This document shows, piece by piece, positions 14,630 through 21,356 of a stretch of DNA of 22,463 bases (within the stretch, counting starts at the first letter, position 1; the number at the start of each line of letters is the position of its first letter). Location of the stretch: NCBI GenBank assembly GCA_032117135.1, contig JAULZV010000046.1:1-22463 (forward strand), read 5' to 3'. This DNA is from JAULZV01 sp032117135. GTDB lineage: Bacteria > Patescibacteriota > Minisyncoccia > Phycocordibacterales > JAACPR01. Below the pieces are notes generated by a model. It did no database searches. It saw nothing but the letters and a program-made list of their open reading frames with translations, and was not told where the DNA came from. Made by a program: the position numbers and the translations under genes.

Positions 14630-15319
14630 ATGCACCATCGTCTCGTCCTACCACTGTTGGGTCCGAATGGCTGCGGCAAAGGCACCACCGGAGATTATCT
14701 CAAGGGTTTTGGAGTTCATGTCGAAGCTACGAGTGACATACTCGAAGAATACAAAATTAAAAAACCAAAAGTTGCAGAAAAGATCCATTACCACAAAAAT
14801 GTTTTGAAGGATAACGCACCGGATGAAATTGTCTTGGAGGCAGTTATATCAAAATGGGGAAAGCTTTTCAGGCAAAATCATACGGGAGTGTTCGTTCCTG
14901 ACGGTCTTGGTCGTACACCCAGACAAATCATTGAATTTGCTGAGTGGATTGGGAAGCGAAACGCACATTACGAGCGTTTCGGCTTACCCATAATCAAGCA
15001 CGGCTACGTGTTCCTTACGCTCGGATTTGAGGAATCAATGTTGCGGGTCGAACATCGAGTCAAAAACCATCTTGAACGGGGCATTCCCCCTCGTCCGGAA
15101 GATCTGGGTGACGAGCCTGCTAAACGGTATGAGACATACAGCAAGCAGGAAAAGATCCTGATCGCCACAGCAAGAAGGGAAACAGGCAATGTGACTATCT
15201 TGGATCTTGGAAAGCTTACCACCGTTGATGTGGCATCCCATATCCTTGCGATGGCTACGGGTTTGCCGTCCGAAGAATTCGCACCTCAAATTAGGGATAG
15301 ATTCCAAATCGCCAGTTGA
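14630..15319 (+). CDS. Adenylate kinase-like nucleoside monophosphate kinase
   Basis: This 229-residue P-loop protein has Walker A GPNGCGKGTT (11-20), where Lys17 should bind phosphate. The NMP-kinase signature PDGLGRTPRQ (90-99) stands in place of DGFPRT. A lid-like Arg-rich segment follows (RVEHRVKNHLERGI), then a PAKRYETY stretch. It most resembles adenylate kinase relatives found in small-genome bacteria, and the exact substrate (AMP, another NMP or a different phosphoacceptor) is uncertain. Base composition is richer in G+C than its neighbours (roughly 48-58% in two hand-counted 60-base lines versus about 40% in uvrB), so it may have been acquired separately. It sits between uvrB and uvrA. 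Confidence 0.75.
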   Translation: MHHRLVLPLLGPNGCGKGTTGDYLKGFGVHVEATSDILEEYKIKKPKVAEKIHYHKNVLKDNAPDEIVLEAVISKWGKLFRQNHTGVFVPDGLGRTPRQIIEFAEWIGKRNAHYERFGLPIIKHGYVFLTLGFEESMLRVEHRVKNHLERGIPPRPEDLGDEPAKRYETYSKQEKILIATARRETGNVTILDLGKLTTVDVASHILAMATGLPSEEFAPQIRDRFQIAS

Positions 15320-15336
15320 TTTGTCCTTGACTCACC

Positions 15337-15379
15337 ACCCCACCGCTTCACCACCATGGAGCGGCTGGGGTTGTTTTTT
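15337..15379 (+). terminator. Intrinsic terminator after the NMP-kinase-like gene
   Basis: ACCCCACCGCT (15337-15347) pairs with AGCGGCTGGGGT (15360-15371) with one bulged base, followed by TGTTTTTT. It separates this gene from uvrA. Confidence 0.8.
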
Positions 15380-15393
15380 ATGTGTTTTTCTAC

Positions 15394-15399
15394 TATTGT
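15394..15399 (+). promoter_or_regulatory. Possible -10 box of uvrA
   Basis: TATTGT lies 8 bases before the ATG at 15408, directly after the terminator. The match is modest. Confidence 0.35.
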
Positions 15400-15407
15400 A
15401 GTGATAT

Positions 15408-18032
15408 ATGGCAAAGAAAACTCCTCAGTCACCCAAGGCTCCCTCACCTCACCATCATCCAAGTGATGAGATTGTCGTAAAAGGTGCTCGAACACACAAC
15501 CTTAAAAATATTACGGTCTCGATGCCTCGTGGCAAAATGATTGTGTTTTCAGGGCTTTCAGGTTCGGGCAAATCATCGTTGGCGTTTGATACTATTTTTG
15601 CAGAAGGACAACGACGATATATCGAATCGCTGTCAGCGTACGCGCGGCAATTTTTGAGGCAAATGCAAAAACCAGATGTCGATGAGATATCGGGACTTTC
15701 ACCTGCAATCTCAATTGATCAAAAGTCACGTTCCAATAACCCACGATCGACTGTAGCAACTATTACTGAGATTTATGACTATCTGCGAATTCTTTTTGCT
15801 CGTATCGGACGACCACACTGTGTGGTCTGTGGACGCGAAATCAAAAAACTTTCTAACGACGAAATCTTCGAGACGATCCTTGAGACAGTCAAAGAATTTT
15901 CAGCTAATGACACCCAAAAGGTTATGGGTGTCGAGATTGATAGTGACAAGGTCAAAATATACGCACCTGTTGTTGTGGGTCGAAAGGGTGAACACTATCA
16001 GTTGCTCTACGACCTGCTCGACAAAGGATATGAGTCTGTCAGAGTTGATGGTAAAGAATACAAACTGCGTGAACGTATCGAGCTAACCAAAACCAAAAAA
16101 CACGACATCGATGTGTTGATCGATGAATTTTATGCATCCGAAATAAAAAAATTCTCACAAGATACCAAGGAGCGATTATCTGAAGCAATCGAACGAGCGC
16201 TCGATCAATCACAAGGTCTGTTGCGAGTGGTCTACCATGATTCGTTCAAACTTATCTCAAGCAAGTTCATGTGTCCGTACGACGGATTTTCATTTCCTGA
16301 GATTGAGCCAAGACTTTTTTCATTTAATTCACCCTATGGTGCATGTGCCGCCTGTAACGGATTAGGAACCAAACATCTCTATGATAATGATCCATGTCCA
16401 ACGTGTAATGGGGCGCGTCTTCGTGAAGAGGCTCTAAATGTTTTTCTTAATCAGACGGGCGAAAAAAAGAATATTGTAGAAGTAACAGGACTATCTATTA
16501 GAGATGCTATCGAATATTTTACATCACTTGATTTGACTGACACCGAGTATGAGATCGCAAAAGTCATCCTTAAAGAAATTGAGTCAAGATTACGATTTAT
16601 GAATAATGTTGGTATCGAATATTTGTCATTGAGTAGACAGGCACACACATTGTCAGGAGGCGAGGCACAGCGTATTCGGCTTGCAAGTCAATTAGGGTCA
16701 GGGTTGGTTGGTGCACTGTATGTATTGGACGAGCCGACTATTGGTCTGCACTCACGAGACAATGATCGATTAATCAAAACACTTTTGGATTTACGAGATC
16801 TCGGCAACACGGTGCTTGTTGTTGAACACGATGAAGACACTATTTTTGCAGCAGACTATCTGATTGATATTGGGCCAGGTGCAGGTGTGCATGGTGGAGA
16901 AGTTGTGGTTTCGGGATACTTGAACGAGTTATTAACTGAAGACAAATACAAAGGTACATCACTCACACTTGATTATTTGCGTGGCGATGTCCAAATCGAA
17001 ACTCCCAAAAAACGTCGTAACATTGATGCGGGAAAACTCAGAGTAAAAGGTGGAGAAATTTTTAATATTCATGATATGGATGCCGAAGTTCCGCTTGGTA
17101 AGTTGGTGACAATTACAGGAGTATCAGGATCGGGTAAGTCTTCGTTTGTGTACGAGATTTTATACAAAAACCTTCAAGCCAAATTTGATCGCAAACACCG
17201 CTCCAATAAAGTGTATAACTGCAAAGAATTTTCGGGTGCTGAGTACGTCAGTCGTACTATTATGATTGATCAATCTTCAATTGGTCGAACTCCACGTTCT
17301 AACCCTGCAACATACACCGGTGCATGGACTCATATCAGAGATATGTTTGCCGCAACCGAAGAAGCCAAATATCGAGGGTGGAAGTCGGGAAGATTTTCGT
17401 TCAATGTCAAAGGTGGACGATGTGAAGCATGTCAGGGTAATGGTGAAATTGCGGTTGAGATGCACTTTTTGCCTACGGTATATGTACCGTGCGAAGTGTG
17501 TTCGGGTAAACGATTTATGAAAGAAACATTGGACGTTCGTTTTAAGGGCAAAAATGTATATGAGGTTCTTAAAATGACTGTCGAAGATGCACTCGAATTT
17601 TTTCAAGATATCCCAGCTATTTATGACAGACTGTACACACTCAACGAAGTAGGTCTTGGATATCTTGAGCTTGGACAATCTGCAACAACTCTATCAGGAG
17701 GAGAAGCACAACGAGTCAAAATTTCTTCTGAACTATATCGAGCTCATGTCCAAAAAACAATTTACATCCTCGACGAGCCAACAATTGGGTTGCATTACGA
17801 CGATGTACGCAAATTAATCGAGATTCTCCAAAAACTTGTCGATAAAGGCAATACGGTTCTTGTGATCGAACACAATATGGATCTCATCAAATGCTCGGAC
17901 TATTTGATTGATATCGGACCTGAGGGAGGTATCGGAGGTGGACGCATTGTCGCCAAAGGAACCCCTGAGCAGGTGGCACAAGTCAAAGAATCATATACAG
18001 GTCAATACCTCAAAAAATACCTCAAGAAGTAA
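15408..18032 (+). CDS. uvrA: Excinuclease ABC subunit A, lacking the insertion domain
   Basis: This 874-residue tandem ABC ATPase finds DNA damage and loads UvrB. Walker A motifs are GLSGSGKSS (49-57) and GVSGSGKSS (571-579). Signatures LSGGEAQR are at 415 and 762, each followed by LDEPTIGLH. The UvrB-binding domain (about 138-285) is present. In canonical UvrA about 110 residues (the insertion domain, which touches DNA) lie between the ACNGLG zinc module (315-320) and the next CPTC (330-333); here only 9 residues remain. The first pair of that module reads CPYDG (289-293), with Asp in place of the second Cys. The second zinc module is intact (Cys672, Cys675, Cys695, Cys698). A His-rich N-terminal extension (15-17) is also present. 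Confidence 0.97.
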   Translation: MAKKTPQSPKAPSPHHHPSDEIVVKGARTHNLKNITVSMPRGKMIVFSGLSGSGKSSLAFDTIFAEGQRRYIESLSAYARQFLRQMQKPDVDEISGLSPAISIDQKSRSNNPRSTVATITEIYDYLRILFARIGRPHCVVCGREIKKLSNDEIFETILETVKEFSANDTQKVMGVEIDSDKVKIYAPVVVGRKGEHYQLLYDLLDKGYESVRVDGKEYKLRERIELTKTKKHDIDVLIDEFYASEIKKFSQDTKERLSEAIERALDQSQGLLRVVYHDSFKLISSKFMCPYDGFSFPEIEPRLFSFNSPYGACAACNGLGTKHLYDNDPCPTCNGARLREEALNVFLNQTGEKKNIVEVTGLSIRDAIEYFTSLDLTDTEYEIAKVILKEIESRLRFMNNVGIEYLSLSRQAHTLSGGEAQRIRLASQLGSGLVGALYVLDEPTIGLHSRDNDRLIKTLLDLRDLGNTVLVVEHDEDTIFAADYLIDIGPGAGVHGGEVVVSGYLNELLTEDKYKGTSLTLDYLRGDVQIETPKKRRNIDAGKLRVKGGEIFNIHDMDAEVPLGKLVTITGVSGSGKSSFVYEILYKNLQAKFDRKHRSNKVYNCKEFSGAEYVSRTIMIDQSSIGRTPRSNPATYTGAWTHIRDMFAATEEAKYRGWKSGRFSFNVKGGRCEACQGNGEIAVEMHFLPTVYVPCEVCSGKRFMKETLDVRFKGKNVYEVLKMTVEDALEFFQDIPAIYDRLYTLNEVGLGYLELGQSATTLSGGEAQRVKISSELYRAHVQKTIYILDEPTIGLHYDDVRKLIEILQKLVDKGNTVLVIEHNMDLIKCSDYLIDIGPEGGIGGGRIVAKGTPEQVAQVKESYTGQYLKKYLKK

Positions 18033-18081
18033 TCAAAAAGATCCAATCTTGTAGGACTGAATCTCAGTTACATTTCTGTCA

Positions 18082-18110
18082 TTGACAAAATATATTTATT
18101 TATGTATAGT
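18082..18110 (+). promoter_or_regulatory. Consensus -35/-10 promoter of the PEP-CTERM-like gene
   Basis: TTGACA (18082-18087), a 17-bp spacer and TATAGT (18105-18110) form the best full two-box promoter in the window. The ATG follows after 8 bases, so the mRNA is nearly leaderless. Confidence 0.75.
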
Positions 18111-18118
18111 ATTTTTGT

Positions 18119-18643
18119 ATGAAAAAATTGCTCCTTGTCTTGTCTCAGATGGTTTTTGTGTTTTCCATGATGAAAAACACGAGCATGGCGGCAGTCAGTA
18201 TCTTTGATATTCAACCTTCACAGGGTATTGTGTCAGGATTTTATCCTGCAGAATATCTACGTTTCAATATGTCATTCGGAATTACATCCGATCAAACCAT
18301 AAAGATATTGCCTATCTATTATGCTCAAACTCCAATTGGAGTAACTGCAAAATTTGAAGAAGTATCCTTTAATCTGATGGATGCAAGGATATTTACCAAT
18401 CTCGAACAAAATGTGCCTACTCATGTTACTTTAATGGGGTGGGTTCGTACCAGTACAACGTCTCCTATTGAGATTGTTCTATCAGGATTTGAAATATCTT
18501 CTGACGGAGGTATTACAAGTGCACCATTTTTTCTTGACACTCCTGTGGTAACGCACGAAAAATTGTTACGTGTAATTCCTGAACCTTCATCATGCATGTT
18601 CTGCTTTCTTGGATTCGGACTTTTGATCCGAAGATCAAGGTGA
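18119..18643 (+). CDS. Secreted PEP-CTERM-like protein
   Basis: This 174-residue protein has an N-terminal signal peptide (about 1-24, likely cut after SMA). The central region is about 125 residues, beta-rich and of no family I know. The C-terminus is a classic PEP-CTERM sorting signal: PEP at 154-156, a hydrophobic stretch (SSCMFCFLGFGLLI) and a terminal Arg cluster (RRSR). In other bacteria this tripartite tail is cut by an exosortase that hands the protein to the cell surface or exopolysaccharide. No exosortase is in this window. The gene has its own consensus promoter and terminator and is wedged between uvrA and uvrC, with no visible repair role. Two Cys residues inside the hydrophobic stretch are unusual. 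Confidence 0.75.
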   Translation: MKKLLLVLSQMVFVFSMMKNTSMAAVSIFDIQPSQGIVSGFYPAEYLRFNMSFGITSDQTIKILPIYYAQTPIGVTAKFEEVSFNLMDARIFTNLEQNVPTHVTLMGWVRTSTTSPIEIVLSGFEISSDGGITSAPFFLDTPVVTHEKLLRVIPEPSSCMFCFLGFGLLIRRSR

Positions 18644-18659
18644 AAAGTAAAAAAAGGTA

Positions 18660-18692
18660 AAAAGGTCGATATCGAAATGGTATCGACCTTTT
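18660..18692 (+). terminator. Intrinsic terminator after the PEP-CTERM-like gene
   Basis: AAAAGGTCGATA (18660-18671) and TATCGACCTTTT (18681-18692) form a 12-bp perfect stem with a 9-base loop and a T-rich tail. It could act in both directions. Confidence 0.85.
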
Positions 18693-18731
18693 ATTTATCC
18701 ATAAAAAGATTATTATAAGAAATATTATTAT

Positions 18732-19934
18732 ATGCAAAAATCAGATATATCAAAAATGGATCTCCCTAAAGAACCCGGTGTTTATTTTTTTAAACAAGGG
18801 AAGGATATCCTTTATATTGGCAAAGCTACCTCGCTTCGTGATCGTGTGCGAAGTTATTTTGCAAATGACCTTATTCACACGAGAGGATCACGGATGATTG
18901 ATATGGTTTCATTGGCGGACAATCTTGAATGGGAAACAACCGATACGGTGATCGAAGCATTGATCAAAGAAGCTAATCTCATTAAACGATATGAACCTAA
19001 GTACAATATTAAAGAAAAAGATAACAAGAGCTATAGTTATGTTTGTATAACCAAGGATCCTTTGCCCAAAATTATTGTCGAGCGAGGGAGAACAATTTCT
19101 TTTACGGACAACTCACTGTATGAGGCAGTATATGGACCTTTTCCTTCACTTCAAAAACTCTATGTTGCTCTCAAAATTATTCGCAAAATATTTCCTTTTG
19201 TGACAGACAAAACAGGATCAAAACTTTATGCACAAATTGGGCTCGAACCAGACATGAATAAGGATAATTTTTTTGAAGTATATAAAAAGAATATTCGTAA
19301 CATCAAATTATTTTTTCAGGGCAAAAAAAGTGCACTGATTAAAACCTTGCACAAAGAAATGATGGCGCATGCCAAAAAAATGGAGTTCGAGCGAGCTGAT
19401 CGTATCAAACGCCAGATTTTTGCTTTAGAGCATATCAATGATATTGCACTTATTGATGATGAAAAAGTTGATACTGATATTGCGTTTAGAATCGAAGCGT
19501 TCGATGTTGCTCATATGCGAGGGACTAACTCGGTCGGTGTTATGACTGTTATTGAAAATGGAGTAGTGAACAAAGCTGAATATCGAAAATTTATTCTGCG
19601 CAATACACCTAAAGGAGATGATCTTCGAGGACTCATTGAGATACTTACAAGACGTTTCAAACATACCCAGTGGCCTGCCCCTGATCTGATTGTGGTCGAC
19701 GGAGGCAAGACACACCTCAAAACAGCGCAAGATGTTTGCAAGGCATATGGGATTAATTCAAAAGTAGTGTCGGTAGTCAAAGATGATGCGCATAAGGCGC
19801 GAGAAATATTGGGCGACGACCCTATTGCTCAGCAATATAACAAACAGATTATTCTCATTAACAGCGAAGCTCACCGTTTTGCAATCGAATTTTATCGAAA
19901 AAAACATCGCAAATCGATGCTTGGATTAGAGTGA
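18732..19934 (+). CDS. uvrC: UvrC excinuclease, shortened, without Fe-S cysteines or HhH
   Basis: This 400-residue protein makes the two incisions in excision repair. The GIY-YIG nuclease is at about 11-95 (GVY 16-18, YIG 28-30, Arg38 region). The UVR motif that binds UvrB is at about 203-235. The RNase H-like nuclease is at about 250-395, with Asp258 (FDVAHMRG), Asp323 (VVDGGK) and His381 (SEAHRFAI). Canonical UvrC is about 600 residues. Here the protein stops right after the second nuclease and lacks the tandem HhH DNA-binding domain. The four Cys residues of the central linker are also missing; only two Cys exist in the whole protein (105 and 336). No downstream frame encodes the missing part. 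The start codon is supported by an AT-rich TATTAT stretch just upstream. Confidence 0.95.
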   Translation: MQKSDISKMDLPKEPGVYFFKQGKDILYIGKATSLRDRVRSYFANDLIHTRGSRMIDMVSLADNLEWETTDTVIEALIKEANLIKRYEPKYNIKEKDNKSYSYVCITKDPLPKIIVERGRTISFTDNSLYEAVYGPFPSLQKLYVALKIIRKIFPFVTDKTGSKLYAQIGLEPDMNKDNFFEVYKKNIRNIKLFFQGKKSALIKTLHKEMMAHAKKMEFERADRIKRQIFALEHINDIALIDDEKVDTDIAFRIEAFDVAHMRGTNSVGVMTVIENGVVNKAEYRKFILRNTPKGDDLRGLIEILTRRFKHTQWPAPDLIVVDGGKTHLKTAQDVCKAYGINSKVVSVVKDDAHKAREILGDDPIAQQYNKQIILINSEAHRFAIEFYRKKHRKSMLGLE

Positions 19935-19960
19935 GTAAAGTTGTCTACAGTTGTGCGGTT

Positions 19961-19977
19961 CATTTTGAATCAAAATG
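19961..19977. promoter_or_regulatory. 17-bp palindrome in the ddl-like promoter, possible operator
   Basis: CATTTTG AAT CAAAATG is a perfect palindrome ending 4 bases before the -10 box at 19982, covering the spacer and -35 area. Its position suits a repressor site. It has no T-run and overlaps no gene. Confidence 0.4.
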
Positions 19978-19981
19978 CAGG

Positions 19982-19987
19982 TATACT
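19982..19987 (+). promoter_or_regulatory. -10 box of the ddl-like gene, leaderless
   Basis: TATACT ends 7 bases before the ATG at 19995. An in-frame upstream start near 19941 would place coding sequence across this box and the palindrome, so it was not chosen. Confidence 0.6.
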
Positions 19988-19994
19988 TATCTCA

Positions 19995-20963
19995 ATGAAC
20001 AAAAAGTATAAGGTAGCTATTTTGAAAGGTGGGGATAGTGATGAGCATCCTATTTCGGTCAAATCTGGAGATCAATTAAAGAATCGAATCGATGATCTTC
20101 AAAATGTGACAGACATAACTGTTGATCGAACAGGGGATTGGTTTGTGCAAGGTGTGCCCTATGATAAGCGCAATATTGTGCGTGATTTTGATATGGTCAT
20201 TAATGCAGTTAAGGGTGGTGAAGGGGAAAACGGTCGACTGACACGCTACCTTGATACTTTTGGCGTAAAGCATACTAATACGGGCATGTTTGGAAGTGCA
20301 TTGTCTCATAACAAACATGAATTCAAAAAATTCCTCAAGCGACACGAGATCAAAACTCCGTACTCAATTATAATTGATGGCGAAAAAGATGTTGAACAAC
20401 AAAAGAGGGAATTGCAAGGCAAGATGTTTTTGCCGGCAATCGTTAAGCCTGTTGCGAATGGTTCGTCTATCGGAGTATTTTTGGCGACAACGTTTGAAGA
20501 AATGAAAACATTTATTGATTGGATTTTGAAGCGAGACAGATTTGTTTTGATTGAAGAATATATTCAGGGATTGGATGTGTCGGTTATGACTACCAAAGAT
20601 TTTAGAGGAGAGTCAGTATATAGTTTTTTGCCTGTCGGAATAGATACTCCGGACATTATCAAATACGATCACAAATTTGAAAACTCCCACACATTCTTCC
20701 CGATCCATAGTATGTCCAAAAACGAAAAAGAGATGGTTGAGGATATTGCCAAGTCGGTACATGCCAAGCTCGATCTGGACGGTCTCGCTATGACTGATTT
20801 TAGAGTACATCCCAAGCGAGGGGTCTATGCTCTGGAGACTAACACGGTGCCAAGTTATGAGGACAAGTCTGTCTACGATGAATCACTTCGATTGGTAGGG
20901 GTGAGCGAGGATGAGTTAGTGGATCATATTATCGATTTGGCGTTGAACAAGAGGAAAAAATAG
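19995..20963 (+). CDS. D-alanine--D-alanine ligase-like ATP-grasp enzyme
   Basis: This 322-residue ATP-grasp protein resembles Ddl, which joins two D-Ala for peptidoglycan. It has the N-terminal glycine-rich GGDSDEHPIS (12-21), a GGEGENGRL block (74-82; Ddl usually has HGxxGEDG), the ATP lysine and loop IVKPVANGSSIGV (149-161), and metal ligands in ALETNTVP near the C-terminus (Ddl: EINTxPG). The overall order and spacing fit Ddl, but several active-site blocks are changed: Lys in place of the usual His before GG, and HNK where MDK is common. It could be a divergent Ddl or a ligase for another pair. With uppP in the same window, a cell-wall role is the simplest reading. Confidence 0.8.
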   Translation: MNKKYKVAILKGGDSDEHPISVKSGDQLKNRIDDLQNVTDITVDRTGDWFVQGVPYDKRNIVRDFDMVINAVKGGEGENGRLTRYLDTFGVKHTNTGMFGSALSHNKHEFKKFLKRHEIKTPYSIIIDGEKDVEQQKRELQGKMFLPAIVKPVANGSSIGVFLATTFEEMKTFIDWILKRDRFVLIEEYIQGLDVSVMTTKDFRGESVYSFLPVGIDTPDIIKYDHKFENSHTFFPIHSMSKNEKEMVEDIAKSVHAKLDLDGLAMTDFRVHPKRGVYALETNTVPSYEDKSVYDESLRLVGVSEDELVDHIIDLALNKRKK

Positions 20964-21080
20964 TATACAATTATTTAGAACTGTAGAAAGGAGCACCTTA
21001 TGGAAGATTGATCTTAATTCCTGACCATCGCCACATAAGGCCTGCCGGTATTTACACCACTCGGCAGGCCTCTTTTTTTA
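20964..21080 (+). ncRNA. Candidate small structured RNA with own promoter and terminator
   Basis: TATACAAT (20964-20971) directly after the upstream stop codon could start a transcript near 20977. The first helix is CCTTATG (20996-21002) / CATAAGG (21034-21040), with a small inner hairpin AAGA/TCTT. It competes with the terminator stem AGGCCTGCCG (21038-21047) / CGGCAGGCCT (21062-21071), which is followed by seven T's. A strong ribosome site AAAGGAG (20987-20993) sits 6 bases before an ATG that opens only 3 codons (21000-21011). It does not match SRP RNA, tmRNA or 6S RNA features I know. Confidence 0.4.
21038..21078 (+). terminator. Strong intrinsic terminator
   Basis: A perfect 10-bp GC-rich stem with a 14-base loop and T7 tail ends the ddl-like gene transcript and/or the candidate small RNA. 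Confidence 0.85.
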
Positions 21081-21085
21081 TTTAC

Positions 21086-21113
21086 TTGCCTTTATTTTTC
21101 TTTTTCGTATAAT
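21086..21113 (+). promoter_or_regulatory. Promoter of the tRNA-Ala transcript
   Basis: TTGCCT (21086-21091), 16 bp, TATAAT (21108-21113). The start point near 21120 gives a tRNA leader of about 95 bases, which contains a CTTGA/TCAAG hairpin and a GGCC...GGCC hairpin. Confidence 0.55.
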
Positions 21114-21159
21114 GTACTTTGCTTGATTTATTCAAGACATGGGGCCTGTAAGCAAAGCT

Positions 21160-21186
21160 TGTCGGGCCCTGCATCCGAGTAAAGTG
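21160..21186 (+). repeat. Upstream copy of the tRNA-flank repeat
   Basis: TGTCGGGCCC (21160-21169) resembles the tRNA-Ala 3' end TGTCGGGTCC (21279-21288). It runs into CCCTGCATCCGAGT (21167-21180), which is repeated exactly at 21373-21386 on the other side of the tRNA. Confidence 0.6.
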
Positions 21187-21215
21187 ATTGTGAATAATCA
21201 TTTGAACTCTTGTTT

Positions 21216-21289
21216 GGGCCCGTAGCTCATCTGGCTAGAGCGCCTCACTTGCACTGAGGAGGTGGCAGGTTCAAGTCCTGTCGGGTCCA
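21216..21289 (+). tRNA. tRNA-Ala (anticodon UGC)
   Basis: A complete 74-base cloverleaf. The acceptor stem GGGCCCG (21216-21222) / CGGGTCC (21282-21288) contains the G3-U70 pair that identifies alanine tRNA. The D-stem is GCTC/GAGC. The anticodon stem is CCTCA/TGAGG with loop CTTGCAC, giving anticodon TGC at 21250-21252. The T-stem is GCAGG/CCTGT with loop TTCAAGT, and the discriminator base is A21289. The 3' CCA is not encoded, so it must be added after transcription. The last 21 bases lie in a long inverted repeat with the downstream terminator region. Confidence 0.97.
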
Positions 21290-21356
21290 CAAAAATAATG
21301 AGCCGAACACGAAAGTGTTCGGTGATTTATTTTGTGAGAGCCGACAGGACTTGAAC
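21269..21356. repeat. 88-base inverted repeat covering the tRNA-Ala 3' end
   Basis: Two 42-base arms (21269-21310 and 21315-21356) face each other around a GAAA loop. The outer 16 bases of each arm are perfect complements (left arm = tRNA T-arm and acceptor), the inner 8 bp (CCGAACAC/GTGTTCGG) form the tRNA terminator hairpin, and the middle pairs well with a one-base offset. Transcribed in full, it could form one long hairpin that disrupts the tRNA fold. Confidence 0.85.
21303..21333 (+). terminator. tRNA-Ala terminator hairpin
   Basis: CCGAACAC GAAA GTGTTCGG (21303-21322) is a perfect 8-bp stem with a stable GNRA loop, followed by a T-rich stretch to 21333. Confidence 0.7.

Noticed and set aside
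14206..14688. 160-codon minus-strand frame over the end of uvrB
   Set aside because: It is a shadow of uvrB and the start of the NMP-kinase gene; the composition (runs of Phe and Leu) mirrors Lys- and Glu-rich coding on the plus strand.
19941..19994. Upstream extension of the ddl-like protein
   Set aside because: It would translate the palindrome and the -10 box; the family N-terminus starts at the ATG at 19995.
19935..19994. Frameshifted remainder of uvrC (HhH domain) after its stop
   Set aside because: No frame downstream encodes HhH-like sequence; the next gene's promoter starts within 50 bases, so the short form looks genuine.
20964..21080. SRP RNA, tmRNA or 6S RNA
   Set aside because: The GGAA-loop motif of SRP RNA, the tRNA-like ends of tmRNA and the long symmetric stem of 6S RNA are not present.
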